Shown: positions 17,380 through 25,977, counted from the stretch's first letter. The stretch: 45,758 nt of DNA from Nocardia gamkensis NBRC 108242 (GCF_001612985.1 NZ_BDBM01000061.1:1-45758); one strand, 5' to 3'. Program-made: numbers and translations. The notes: generated by a model from the letters alone, not told the origin.

Positions 17380-18183
17380 TTAGCGTACGTTGCTGGTGGT
17401 TTCACCCCTTAGCTCGCCGCCGCGGACGTAGGGGTCGTAGACACTGCCCGGCTCGGCCCTTGGCCCGACAGCCAACGCTACGGCAAGAGCAGCGATCCGG
17501 GGCGGGGTGAAGAACTCGCTGCCGGATGCGCTCCTCTCGTGTGACAGCAGGTCGAGCAGATACCGGAACGAGTTGGTGCCCACGGCCGAGCAGATCTCGA
17601 CTATCCTTTCGAGGTCAGCGATGTTGGCAGGTTCTACGCGCCGAAACGCCGTTTCCAATCCGGCGGGGATTGCGTGCTGGAGCATCAGCTCGTGGGTGAG
17701 GCGCTCGGGATTCTCGAGGAACTCGCCCGTGCTACCAGCGCGGTAGAATATTCTGTCCCTAATGCTGGCGGGGCTCTCGAAACGCAGCAGGAAGATCAAG
17801 CACAACAAGTACTCCAGATAGTCCGCGTGTGATCCATTGCCCCGGATCCTGGCGGCTTGGGGGCCAACGAGCTCATCGACGACCACCCGTCCGTCTTCTC
17901 TCTCGGTTGGTGTGGCCTGCTCCGGCTCCTTCGTTTCGATGTCGAGACCCGGGCGAGGACGCGGGCGCCGTAGGTGAACCGGGCGGGTTCGCCGTCCTGG
18001 AGTTCCTTGGCCGAGATCGGGCGCCTGTCGAGCCATTTGATCGCTGCCGGGAGCCGCACATGGCGAGAGCCGGGTTCCGGCCGAGGGAAGTCGTCGTGCC
18101 GGGTCGACCACGTGGTAATCGTCGGCCGCCTGACGTCGGCCAAGTCGGCAAGTCGTGCGCGAGACGAACTCGTCAACGAACAT
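17380..18183 (-). pseudogene. Frameshifted, truncated N-6 DNA methylase (HTH plus HsdM-like) remnant
   Basis: Remains of an actinobacterial N-6 adenine DNA methylase with an N-terminal helix-turn-helix. The reading frame starts as MFVDEFVSRT near 18183. A second frame then carries ARLADLADVRRPTITTW, a typical HTH of this family, and RFTYGARVLARV. A third segment, back in the first frame, carries DYLEYLLCLIFLLRFE and then GSEFFTPPRIAAL and VYDPYVRGGEL, the region around SAM motif I. At least two frameshifts are needed (about 18150 and about 17945). The gene stops right after motif I, so the catalytic NPPY half is gone. It cannot be an active methylase and is probably a decayed defence gene. 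Confidence 0.7.
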
Positions 18184-18782
18184 GGTGTACTGCCCCTCCG
18201 CTCCGGGAACCGCGTCTCGGACCCCTGCGACCGTAGGCGGCCAACCACTAGAGGTGCAACAAGGGGGTTGTCAGACTCTGGCCATCGGCGGGCAGCGGTG
18301 CTGATGCCGGTATCGGCGGCGGCGTCATCGGATGAACATGAACAGTCGGTCCGCAAGGAGTTGGTGACCGGGGCGCGATGCGCGCGGTCATTCGCTTGTC
18401 GAGGGACCTGTTCCCGGTGTGGTCGGTGGATACGACGGTGTGGGTGCTGGAACATCCGCGCCGCCGAGGACCCTAACCGCGCATTGTCATGGTCGGCGTA
18501 TACCCACGCCAGCCGCGAAGAGGCCAGGCTGGCAATCGAATTCGCCAATGCCATCCTCGAACGCCGCCTCGAGCTTTGGCTTAGTCGGCGCAGGCCGTGC
18601 AGCGCCTTGATTGTTTTCGTCAGTAGCTACCAGTCGTGGCGTAGTGGATAGTTCGAGCCGGGTGTCACCTATAGCTGTCGTCCACCTCTGGGCCGGATCG
18701 TCGCTCCGGCCTCCCGGAGCACTCTTGCCGTCCGCTTGGCCATGTGGTGCTCCGCCTTGAGCTGAGTCATGGACGCGTCGGC
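18184..18782. other. About 600 bp without a convincing gene
   Basis: Lies between the methylase remnant and the left CRISPR array. Open frames cross it in several phases, but none has a good ribosome binding site or recognisable protein. A 32-codon frame at 18378-18476 (beginning MRAVIRLSRDLFPVW) looks protein-like but is isolated. The region is best read as decayed sequence on the leader-distal side of the array. Confidence 0.4.
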
Positions 18783-19110
18783 TTCGTACTCTTCGGCCGC
18801 CCGTAATGGCGACCGCCACGGTGTTGACCCACGACACTTCCCGCTGCAGCGACGGCCAGTTGCGATCCTCAGCCGCCCCTGAGGGCGACCGCCACTGCCC
18901 GTAGTGCTCGGTGATCTCCACCATGTCCCAGTTGCGATCCTCGGCCGCCCTGAAGGCCCACCTCCTCGCGGATGGCATTCCACGCTTCGGCTTCGTAGGT
19001 GTTGCGATCCTCGGCCGCCCGTGAGGGCGACCGCCATCGGCACCTGACCGGTCCGGACGTCTCGCCCGTGATTGTTGCGATCCTCGGTCGCCCGTGAGGG
19101 CGAGCGCCAC
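18783..19110 (-). CRISPR. Left CRISPR array, type I-C repeat, 5 repeats and 4 spacers
   Basis: Repeats are 37 bp. On the minus strand they begin GTGGCGGTCGCCCTCACGGG or close variants and end GAGGATCGCAAC. Copies: 19074-19110, 19001-19037, 18931 to about 18966 (internally decayed, 1-bp deletion), 18859-18895 and 18783-18819 (degenerate terminal copy). Spacers are 36, 34, 35 and 39 nt. The leader lies at the 19110 end, next to cas3, so the array is transcribed away from the cas operon. Even the leader-proximal repeat differs from the consensus at two positions, and the decay suggests the array has not gained spacers recently. Spacer targets are unknown. Confidence 0.95.
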
Positions 19111-19216
19111 GGTGCGTGAGCTGGGCGGATGTCGACTGGGGCCGCGCGCAGGCACTGCTTCGAGTGTGTTGAAGTTGATAACTGCTGTTCGCCGGTTCGG
19201 AACCTCCCTGGGAATC
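19111..19216 (-). promoter_or_regulatory. Leader of the left CRISPR array
   Basis: On the minus strand this segment contains two blocks shared with the leader of the right array. One is a 39-nt block (19178-19216; begins GATTCCCAGGGAGGTTCCGA, ends CAGCAGTTAT) that matches 25260-25298 at 36 of 39 positions. The other is a 17-nt block next to the first repeat (19111-19127) that matches 25349-25365 at 15 of 17. The gap between blocks is 50 nt in both leaders. Conserved blocks at fixed distance are what a CRISPR promoter and integration leader would show. Confidence 0.75.
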
Positions 19217-19545
19217 TCTGTGCATTGGAGGTTTTTGCCTCCGACGCGCAAACCCGTGCGCGGGTCCTGTCGATCCGTCGCTGGTATCGGTCTTTCGGTT
19301 GGTCGGAGTCATTATGCACGTCACGATCCCGGACCCGAGCAGGACGGTCAGTGGGATCGCCGTCTCGGCGTCGACTTCCTTCGCGCTCATGATCAGCGCC
19401 GCGAGGGTGAAGATCGTTCGATGTAGTTCGGAACGGGGGCGGCAGCATGCTGCTGTCCCTAATCCTGTGATGCGCCACGGGTTGTCGGCCCCTTGGCGTA
19501 CGGTCGCTGCCTGTGCCGAATTTGCTCTGGATATGAGGGGGAGGT
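19217..19545. promoter_or_regulatory. Region between left leader and cas3, presumed cas operon promoter
   Basis: About 330 bp upstream of cas3, divergent from the left array. It must hold the cas promoter. A strong GGGGGAGG ribosome binding site lies at 19537-19544. Short frames occur on both strands, for example a minus-strand one from about 19389 starting MSAKEVDAETAIPLTVLL that looks hydrophobic, but it runs into the CRISPR leader and is doubtful. No sharp terminator or palindrome was seen. Confidence 0.4.
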
Positions 19546-21780
19546 TTGTCGTCGGGTTTGTGGGCGCACAGTGAGAATACGGCGGGGATTCGTCACGATC
19601 TGGTCGATCATTCACGAGGCACTGCCGCGCTGGCGGCGCAGTTCGCCAGGGTTTTCGGGGCCGCGCAGGTTGCGGAGTATGTCGGCTTAGTCCATGACAC
19701 GGGTAAAGGCGGCTGCTCGTGGCAGGCGGGGCTGCTGCGGGCCGGAACCTGTGGTGGGCGCGTGGTTGATGGGCAGGGCCGGAGTATTGACCATAAACTT
19801 GCCGGGACCTGGTTGGCGGCGAAAGAGGCCGGGCTGGGTCTGTTTTCGATGGCGGTTCTCGGTCATCACGGTGGGTTGAGCGATCGACCGGCACTGGCGA
19901 AGGCGCTTGGGCGTGCCGAGGGGCCGGACCGGGTCGCGGTGCAGGAGGCGGTCGCTCGGGTGGTGGCGGTGATGCCGGAGATCTTCCCGGATCCGTTGCC
20001 GGAGATCCCGGTGTGGGCGCTGCCACCGGCGGATCGGTGTGTGGTGGAGTTGCTGCTGCGGATGGTTTTCAGCGCTGTGGTTGATGCCGACTTCCTCGAC
20101 ACAGAGCGGCATTTCACCGGGCAACGGCGACTGTCGCCGCGTCGGCTGTCGGAGTTGGCGGAAGTGTATGAACGGAACCGTCTCGAGTATCTGGCTGGCC
20201 GCCCGGCCCGTTCGGATGGTGGGGCAGCGGGGGTGGACGCTATCCGTAGCGAGGTGTACGAGCAGGCTGTTGCCGCGGCGTCGCAGCCGATCGGGGTTTT
20301 CCCGTTTCCCGCTCCGACGGGTGCTGGGAAGACGATCGCGGCGGGTGGTTTCGCGGTGCATCACGCTGTCCGGCACGGTTTGGCACGGGTGATTGTCGCG
20401 GTGCCGTTCCTGTCGATCACTGAGCAGAACGCGGAGGTGTATCGGCGGTTGTTCGGGGATGAGCATGTGCTCGAGCATCACAGTGGCGTCGATGTGGACG
20501 GGCTCGGTCCGGTGGGGCGTTGGCAGCGGTTGGCGGCGGAGAATTGGGATGCGCCGGTGGTGGTGACGACGACGGTGCAGTTGTTCGAGTCGTTGTTCAG
20601 CCGTAAGCCGTCGGCGATGCGGAAGCTGCACCGGCTGGCGGGTTCGGTGATCGTGCTGGATGAGGTGCAGTCGCTGCCGGATTCGTTGTTGCTGCCGATC
20701 CTGTCGGTGCTGCGGAATCTGAGCGAGCACTTCGGTACGACGGTGTTGCTGGCCTCGGCGACCCAGCCGGAGTTCTTCAGTTTGGAGATCTTCCGGGACG
20801 TGGAGCGTCGCAATGTCATTGCGCGACCGCAGCCGTTGTACGACCGGCTACGACGGGTCCGGTTCGAGTGGCGGTGCGATCCCAAGCCCACCCTCGAGCA
20901 GATCGCCGAGGACGCGGCAGGGCAGCGCCAGGTGCTGCTGATCGTCAATACGACCGCTGATGCCGCCGAACTACATCGGCTGATCGAATCCCACGACACG
21001 CAGGGGCCGGTGCTGCATCTGTCGACGCGGATGGCCGGTGCTCATCGCCGTGATGTGCTGGCGCAGATCAGCGCGCGCCTCGCCGCCGGGCAGCCGGTGG
21101 CGGTGGTCGCCACGCAGCTGGTCGAAGCGGGTGTCGATCTGGATTTCCCGGTGGTGTATCGGGCTTTCGCGACTGCGGAGGCGTTGTTGCAGGCCGCTGG
21201 GCGCTGCAACCGTAACGGGCTGCTCGACGAGGGCCGGGTGGTGGTCTTCGACCCGATCGACGGCAGTGTGGAAGGCACGGCGATGGTGTACGGGCCTGCC
21301 CTGGATGTCACACGATCGTTCTTCGGTCCGGGGCGGGACCCGGATCGGCTGGAGCTGCTGCGCGACTACTACACCACCCGGTATGCGGTGAAGAACATCG
21401 ACAACACCGGCGTCGGGGCCACGATCCAGCAGTTGCGGGCGTCCTTCGACTTCCCGAAAGTCGCCGAGACGTTCCGCATGATCGACGAACACACCGTCCC
21501 GGTGCTGGTCGGCTACGGCGACGACACCGAACGAGAACAGTTGCGGACAGCTCTGGCCGGTCCGGGCAGGGTCGAGCCGTGGGTGTACCGGCGACTACAG
21601 CCCTACCTCGCCGCGCTACCCAAGCGACTAGCTGCGCGAGCCGCGGCCGAGGGCCTGGCCACGGTACTGGTCGGCGACCCGGCAAGACCCGGCAGCGGCC
21701 GCCTGTATGAGTGGTGCGGCGAGTACGGCGCCCGCGGAATTGAATTCAGCTACCCCGACCCGGAGGACTACGTCTGGTGA
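19546..21780 (+). CDS. cas3: CRISPR-associated HD nuclease-helicase Cas3 (type I-C)
   Basis: Effector nuclease-helicase that degrades DNA bound by Cascade, 744 aa. The N-terminal HD nuclease (about 1-200) has DLVDHSRGTAA, GLVHDTGKG and LGHHGG. The SF2 helicase has Walker A PAPTGAGKT, the DEVQ box VIVLDEVQSLP, motif III LLASATQP, and motifs V and VI in QLVEAGVDLDFP and AAGRCNRNG. The start is a TTG (TTG TCG TCG GGT), chosen because GGGGGAGG lies directly upstream; a later start would cut the HD domain. The stop overlaps the cas5 start as GTGA. All catalytic motifs look intact. Confidence 0.95.
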   Translation: MSSGLWAHSENTAGIRHDLVDHSRGTAALAAQFARVFGAAQVAEYVGLVHDTGKGGCSWQAGLLRAGTCGGRVVDGQGRSIDHKLAGTWLAAKEAGLGLFSMAVLGHHGGLSDRPALAKALGRAEGPDRVAVQEAVARVVAVMPEIFPDPLPEIPVWALPPADRCVVELLLRMVFSAVVDADFLDTERHFTGQRRLSPRRLSELAEVYERNRLEYLAGRPARSDGGAAGVDAIRSEVYEQAVAAASQPIGVFPFPAPTGAGKTIAAGGFAVHHAVRHGLARVIVAVPFLSITEQNAEVYRRLFGDEHVLEHHSGVDVDGLGPVGRWQRLAAENWDAPVVVTTTVQLFESLFSRKPSAMRKLHRLAGSVIVLDEVQSLPDSLLLPILSVLRNLSEHFGTTVLLASATQPEFFSLEIFRDVERRNVIARPQPLYDRLRRVRFEWRCDPKPTLEQIAEDAAGQRQVLLIVNTTADAAELHRLIESHDTQGPVLHLSTRMAGAHRRDVLAQISARLAAGQPVAVVATQLVEAGVDLDFPVVYRAFATAEALLQAAGRCNRNGLLDEGRVVVFDPIDGSVEGTAMVYGPALDVTRSFFGPGRDPDRLELLRDYYTTRYAVKNIDNTGVGATIQQLRASFDFPKVAETFRMIDEHTVPVLVGYGDDTEREQLRTALAGPGRVEPWVYRRLQPYLAALPKRLAARAAAEGLATVLVGDPARPGSGRLYEWCGEYGARGIEFSYPDPEDYVW

Positions 21781-22493
21781 ACAACACCCATCCGCGCTAT
21801 CCGAACCCCCCGCTCGTAGTCGAGGTCAGTGGCGAGTACGCCTGCTTCACCCGCCCGGAGATGAAGTCCGAACGCTTCAGCTACGAAGTCATGACCCCGT
21901 CGGCCGCCCGGGGAATCCTGGACGCCATCTTCTGGAAACCAGAATTCGACTACATCATCGTCAAGATCGAGGTCCTCAAACCGATCCGCTGGTTCTCCAT
22001 CCGCCGCAACGAGGTCAAATCGACGGTCTCCGATGATTGGGTCCGTCGCGCGATGGCCCATGCCGGCCTGCACTACAACGTCGAGGACGACCGCGATCAA
22101 CGCAACACCGTCGGACTGCGCGATGTCGCCTACCGCATCCACGCACAGATCAAGCTCCGGCCACACGCCACAGCGACAGAGGTGGCCTACCGGGAGCAGT
22201 TCCGCCGCCGCGTCGACAAGGGCGCTTGCTACTCCCAGCCGTTCCTAGGCACCCGCGAATTCTCGGCCCGCTTCGGCAAAGCTACCGCAGCCGAACCCAT
22301 TTCGGACAGCCGCGACAAGGACAAAGAACTCGGGATAATGCTGCACAGCATCCACTACGACGAGCACGGAGGCGAAACCTACAGTTGGTTTCCCGCCCAG
22401 CTGACCAACGGGGTCCTGCGCGTCCCGCCCAACGGCACCCAACTGCCCTCGACCGGTCCGGCCAAACGCGGGAGGCGAACCGATGCTGATTGA
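21777..22493 (+). CDS. cas5c: CRISPR-associated Cas5c (Cas5d), type I-C crRNA-processing subunit
   Basis: Type I-C Cas5, 238 aa. In this subtype Cas5 cuts pre-crRNA (there is no Cas6) and caps the 5-prime handle in Cascade. Seen: a start region PPLVVEVSGEYACFTRPEMK, SYEVMTPSAARGILDAI, which is typical of the family, and the conserved RRVDKGACYSQPFLGTREF near residue 145. GTG start overlapping the cas3 stop. The last 11 bp overlap cas8c. The absence of cas6 in the locus supports this as the processing enzyme. Confidence 0.93.
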   Translation: MNNTHPRYPNPPLVVEVSGEYACFTRPEMKSERFSYEVMTPSAARGILDAIFWKPEFDYIIVKIEVLKPIRWFSIRRNEVKSTVSDDWVRRAMAHAGLHYNVEDDRDQRNTVGLRDVAYRIHAQIKLRPHATATEVAYREQFRRRVDKGACYSQPFLGTREFSARFGKATAAEPISDSRDKDKELGIMLHSIHYDEHGGETYSWFPAQLTNGVLRVPPNGTQLPSTGPAKRGRRTDAD

Positions 22494-24297
22494 CCGACTC
22501 GTCAAAAGCCGCACTACCGATGACAGCGTGCCCCGCTACTACCGGACCAGGACGGTGCGGTGGTCGGTTGTGCTCGACGATGCCGGGAATCCGAGTCTGA
22601 TCGACCGCGCCGACGCCGAGCACAAGGCCGGATCGCCATTGGCGACACCGTATCTGACACGGACCAGTGGTATCGCGGCGATGCTGCTGGTCGACACACT
22701 TGAATACGCCTTCGCTCTCGCCAAGAAGGACGACGACAAGGCCCGCCGCGACGCAGCCCGCCGCCGCGACGCCTACCTCACCCTGCTACAGGAATGGCGG
22801 GAATCCAGCGGCGATCCGGTCGCGCAGAATGTGTGTGAATTCTTCACCACCGGACGGCATCTCGAGGTTCTGGCCGACTTGCGACTGCGGGAGGCCAAGT
22901 CATCGGACTTGGTGGCGTTCCTCGTCGCGGCTGAGCTGGTGCACCTGCGGGAGTCGGCGATGGAGTTCTGGGCAGCAGTGGCACGAACCCGCAAGAGTTC
23001 CGGCAGCGAAGGGTTCTGCCTGTCGTGCGCGACGGAAGGGCCGCTGTTGAAAACGGTCCCGGAGATGGTCAAGGGCAGCCTGATCCCTGTCGGGGTCGAC
23101 GCGTCGGGGCGGCCCAAACGCGGCCGGGACGCGGCGCTGGTGTCGGTCAACACCTCCGCCCAAGGGCGGATGGGAACCTTGCAGCTGGCCAACACCCCAC
23201 TGTGCGAGGACTGCGGCGGCCAGGCCATGGCTGCGCTGAACAGTCTGCTGTCGGACCCACAGCGTCACCGGCGCGGCGAGGACACCGTGCTGACCTGGTG
23301 GCTGCGTGACCCCGCCGTCGAGTTCGACGTCCGTATCATCGACGCACCCCACCCCGGGCAGGTCGCGGCCCTGCGTGAGGAAGTATGGAAAGGGGAATCG
23401 GGCACACTCGTCGAGGGCACCGACTTCCACGCCATCACTCTGTCGGCGAATCAAAGCCGCGTCGTGGTGCGGGACTGGATCGATGTCCCGGTTCTGGAAA
23501 TCAAGAAACGCTTCCGGGATTGGTTCGACGACCACGGCACCACACAGCTCTGGGCAGATGGCGTTCACGAAGTCGGGCTGAAGAGGATGGTCCAGGCTAC
23601 CGGCCGCTGGGACAAACGCCGTGGCTCCTACGTCGTCGGCAGCGCGGCCCGCGGCATCGAACGAGACCTGCTGCGCTGCGCGCTACACGGCGGTTCACCA
23701 CCACCACACCTGGTTGCGAGGCTGTTGCATCGCATCCGCAACGACCACCACGTCGACCTGCCCCGCGTCGCGATGCTGCGCCTGGCCCTCAACCGCCCCC
23801 CATACCTGAAAGAGAAAGTCATGCCAGGTCTCGACGAAACCGCCACCGACCCCGCTTACGTGTGGGGCCGGATGTTCGCCGTCCTCGAATCCGTCCAACG
23901 GCGAGCGATCCCCGACATCAATGCCACCATCCGCGACCGCTACTTCGGGCTTGCCATGAGCCAGCCAGCCGCCACCATGCGGATGCTGCGTCTCAACGCC
24001 AACGGCCACCTCAAAAAACTCAACGGCAAAAAAGCCACCCGCCCCGCCGGGCGGGCCCTCGACACCCGTCTGGCCAAGATCTCCGAGCTACTCGGTTACG
24101 AAACCGCGATGCCCGCACACCTCGACACCACAGCCCAGATCCGGTTCATCCTCGGCTACGACCACCAACGAGCCGCCGACATGACCGCAGCCCGCGCCGC
24201 CAAAGCAGCGAAAGACGCCAAAAACGCTGCCGCCCAGAACATGACAGCCGTCGAAGACCCGGCCGCGGAAGAAACCGCCGCCGAACTCACCGCCTGA
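22483..24297 (+). CDS. cas8c: CRISPR-associated Cas8c (Csd1), type I-C large subunit
   Basis: Large Cascade subunit, 604 aa, which recognises the PAM and recruits Cas3. It has the Csd1 features: an N-terminal domain with LTRTSGIAAMLLVDTLEYAF, a zinc-binding pair (CLSCAT near 178 and CEDCGG near 241), and a C-terminal helical domain containing WGRMFAVLESVQRRA and INATIRDRYFG. It starts inside cas5, giving tight coupling. The C-terminal 158 residues may also be made separately as Cas11c (see the internal start at 23821). The tail after about 565 is a low-complexity Ala/Lys/Glu run. Confidence 0.93.
   Translation: MLIDRLVKSRTTDDSVPRYYRTRTVRWSVVLDDAGNPSLIDRADAEHKAGSPLATPYLTRTSGIAAMLLVDTLEYAFALAKKDDDKARRDAARRRDAYLTLLQEWRESSGDPVAQNVCEFFTTGRHLEVLADLRLREAKSSDLVAFLVAAELVHLRESAMEFWAAVARTRKSSGSEGFCLSCATEGPLLKTVPEMVKGSLIPVGVDASGRPKRGRDAALVSVNTSAQGRMGTLQLANTPLCEDCGGQAMAALNSLLSDPQRHRRGEDTVLTWWLRDPAVEFDVRIIDAPHPGQVAALREEVWKGESGTLVEGTDFHAITLSANQSRVVVRDWIDVPVLEIKKRFRDWFDDHGTTQLWADGVHEVGLKRMVQATGRWDKRRGSYVVGSAARGIERDLLRCALHGGSPPPHLVARLLHRIRNDHHVDLPRVAMLRLALNRPPYLKEKVMPGLDETATDPAYVWGRMFAVLESVQRRAIPDINATIRDRYFGLAMSQPAATMRMLRLNANGHLKKLNGKKATRPAGRALDTRLAKISELLGYETAMPAHLDTTAQIRFILGYDHQRAADMTAARAAKAAKDAKNAAAQNMTAVEDPAAEETAAELTA
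23821..24297 (+). CDS. cas11c: Possible internally translated Cas11c small subunit within cas8c
   Basis: Type I-C systems are known to make a small subunit, Cas11c, by starting translation inside cas8c. An in-frame ATG at 23821 (residue 447 of Cas8c, MPGLDETATD) is preceded by the purine-rich GAAAGAGAAAG and would give a 158-aa helical protein containing WGRMFAVLESVQ and INATIRDRYFG, the part that corresponds to Cas11c. The Shine-Dalgarno match is weak, and nearby GTG or ATG codons could serve instead. The existence is inferred from the family; the exact start is uncertain. Confidence 0.45.
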   Translation: MPGLDETATDPAYVWGRMFAVLESVQRRAIPDINATIRDRYFGLAMSQPAATMRMLRLNANGHLKKLNGKKATRPAGRALDTRLAKISELLGYETAMPAHLDTTAQIRFILGYDHQRAADMTAARAAKAAKDAKNAAAQNMTAVEDPAAEETAAELTA

Positions 24298-24323
24298 GAG
24301 AGACCGACAAGGAGCTTTCGATC

Positions 24324-25193
24324 ATGACCACGTCCCCGCATCTGGACCCCACCCGTAAACACGACTTCGTGTTCCTGTTCGACGTCACCGACGGCAACCC
24401 GAACGGCGACCCCGACGGGGGCGGTATCCCCCGAACCGACCCCGAAACCATGCAAGGTCTGGTCACCGACGTCGCGATCAAACGCAAAATCCGCAACATG
24501 GTCGGTCTGCTCGGCGAAGGCAAACCCGGCAACGCCATCTACGTCGAAGCCGGAGTATCACTCAACTCCCAACACGAACGAGCCTACAAACAACTCGACC
24601 TGCCCGCCGACAAAACCTCCGAACCGGTCGCGAAGCGCTGGATGTGTGAAAACTTCTACGACGTCCGCATGTTCGGAGCCGTCATGACCACAGGCACGAA
24701 AACCGCAGGTCGTGTCCAGGGACCGCTGCAGCTGACCTTCTCCCGCAGCATCCATCCCGTCCTCGCCCAAGAACACGGCATCACCCGCGTCACCCGCACC
24801 AAAGAAGACGACACCAAACAAACCGAAATGGGCAGCAAACACACCGTCCCCTACGGCCTCTACCGTGGCATCGGACACTTCAGCGCACCCCTGGCCACCC
24901 GCACCGGTGTCACCACCGACGACCTCGCCCTGCTCTGGCGCTGCATGACCCTGATGTTCGAACACGACCGCGCCTCCACCCGAGGCGAAATGACCCTGCG
25001 CGGCCTCTACATCTTCACCCACCACGACGCCTACGGAACCACACCCGCCCACACCCTCACCGACACCGTCCACATCACCCCCGACACCCGCCAAACCCCG
25101 ACCACCCCCATCCGCAGCTTCACCGACTACACCATCACCATCGACGAAGCCGCCATCCCCGACGGCGTCACACTCACCAGAATCGTCGGATAA
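24324..25193 (+). CDS. cas7c: CRISPR-associated Cas7c (Csd2), type I-C backbone subunit
   Basis: Backbone subunit that coats the crRNA in Cascade, 289 aa. The N-terminus has the hallmark DFVFLFDVTDGNPNGDPDGG. Next comes TDVAIKRKIRNMVG, then YDVRMFGAVMTT and GRVQGPLQLTFSRSIHPV, all typical of Cas7 RRM folds. The ATG at 24324 follows AAGGAG at 24309-24314. A longer frame extends upstream through cas8c but lacks support. This is the last cas gene; no cas4, cas1 or cas2 follows. After it come a leader and a second CRISPR array. Confidence 0.95.
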   Translation: MTTSPHLDPTRKHDFVFLFDVTDGNPNGDPDGGGIPRTDPETMQGLVTDVAIKRKIRNMVGLLGEGKPGNAIYVEAGVSLNSQHERAYKQLDLPADKTSEPVAKRWMCENFYDVRMFGAVMTTGTKTAGRVQGPLQLTFSRSIHPVLAQEHGITRVTRTKEDDTKQTEMGSKHTVPYGLYRGIGHFSAPLATRTGVTTDDLALLWRCMTLMFEHDRASTRGEMTLRGLYIFTHHDAYGTTPAHTLTDTVHITPDTRQTPTTPIRSFTDYTITIDEAAIPDGVTLTRIVG

Positions 25194-25259
25194 CCCTGGC
25201 GACCCGCCGATGAACACATCGCAGGCGTTCCCACAGTCAAGAACCCCCCAGCGCACACC

Positions 25260-25365
25260 GATTCCCAAGGAGGTTCCGAACTGACGAACAGCAGTTATGG
25301 AATCCGAGGCGCCCCAAACAGACTCCATCGCGGGGCCTGGTCGACGTTCGCCCAGTTCGCGCACC
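25260..25365 (+). promoter_or_regulatory. Leader of the right CRISPR array
   Basis: Lies between cas7 and the first right-hand repeat. Two blocks (25260-25298 and 25349-25365) match the left leader, with an identical 50-nt gap. Identity is highest in the upstream block (36 of 39). This supports transcription of the array on the plus strand, away from the cas genes, and common ancestry of the two leaders. Confidence 0.75.
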
Positions 25366-25842
25366 GTGGCGGTCGCCCTCACGGGCGGCCGAGGATCGCA
25401 ACGGCACCGCCTGGCCCAGCGCGCTCCAGGCGTCACGTGGCGGTCGCCTCACAGGCGGCCGAGGATCGCAACATCCAGGAGCACACCTTGGCGACAGCCA
25501 CCGACTGTGGCGGTCGCCCTCACAGGAGGCCGGGGATCGCAACTCGAGGGTCATGGTCGACGAGTGGGGCACCTGGGATGGCGGTCGCCCTCACGGACGG
25601 CCGAGGATCGCAACAACCAGTTGATCTTGCAGGGCAATGCGATCGTCTTGTGGCGGTCGCCCTCACGGGCGGCCGAGGATCGCAACGACCCCTGGCGCGA
25701 CCCGACGATCCGATACCCCGAGTGGCGGTCACCCTCACGGGCGGCCGAGGATCACAACCCGATGACCTCGGCCGCGACGTTCGGTGTCATCCCTGTGTCA
25801 TCCCCGTGGCAGTCGCCCTTACCGCTCGAGGCTGTGGGCTGC
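25366..25842 (+). CRISPR. Right CRISPR array, type I-C repeat, 7 repeats and 6 spacers
   Basis: The 37-bp repeat begins GTGGCGGTCGCCCTCACGGG and ends GAGGATCGCAAC. Copies: 25366-25402, 25437-25472 (one C deleted), 25507-25543, 25578-25614, 25650-25686, 25722-25758, and a heavily degenerate terminal copy from 25806. Spacers are 34, 34, 34, 35, 35 and 47 nt. The last spacer is long because an 11-bp sequence, GTGTCATCCCT/C, is repeated in tandem at 25784-25805. Decay rises toward the leader-distal end, as is normal. The repeat matches that of the left array, so both can feed one Cascade. Confidence 0.96.
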
Positions 25843-25929
25843 TGTCACTGTGACCGAGCCGGGACGGTTTCAGGGGTGACGGGCCGCCCGGCTTTCTGTC
25901 TGGAGGGGTGTCTGCGGGTGGGAATTAGA

Positions 25930-25964
25930 CGAGCCCGGACGGTGGTGGCGTCCGGGCTCGTTCT
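25930..25964. terminator. Perfect 12-bp hairpin, probable bidirectional terminator
   Basis: CGAGCCCGGACG (25930-25941) pairs perfectly with CGTCCGGGCTCG (25949-25960) around a 7-nt loop. TTCT follows on the plus strand. It sits between the end of the right CRISPR array and the stop of a minus-strand gene, the right place to end both transcripts. The T-tract is short, as is common in high-GC actinomycetes. Confidence 0.65.
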
Positions 25965-25977
25965 GTCGCGGTTGCGG

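Noticed and set aside
18690..18730. Possible extra CRISPR repeat left of 18783
   Set aside because: Only short GC-rich similarity; no repeat-length match or regular spacer distance.
19299..19574. 91-aa plus-strand frame before cas3
   Set aside because: Overlaps the cas3 ribosome binding site and start in another phase; no good ribosome binding site of its own.
18869..20026. 385-aa minus-strand frame across the left array and start of cas3
   Set aside because: Translates CRISPR repeats (repeated GRPRIAT pieces) and the antisense of cas3.
23385..25193. 602-aa plus-strand frame ending as Cas7c
   Set aside because: Only the last 289 residues are Cas7; the upstream part is Arg/Pro-rich and overlaps cas8c in another phase. 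The ATG at 24324 has AAGGAG.
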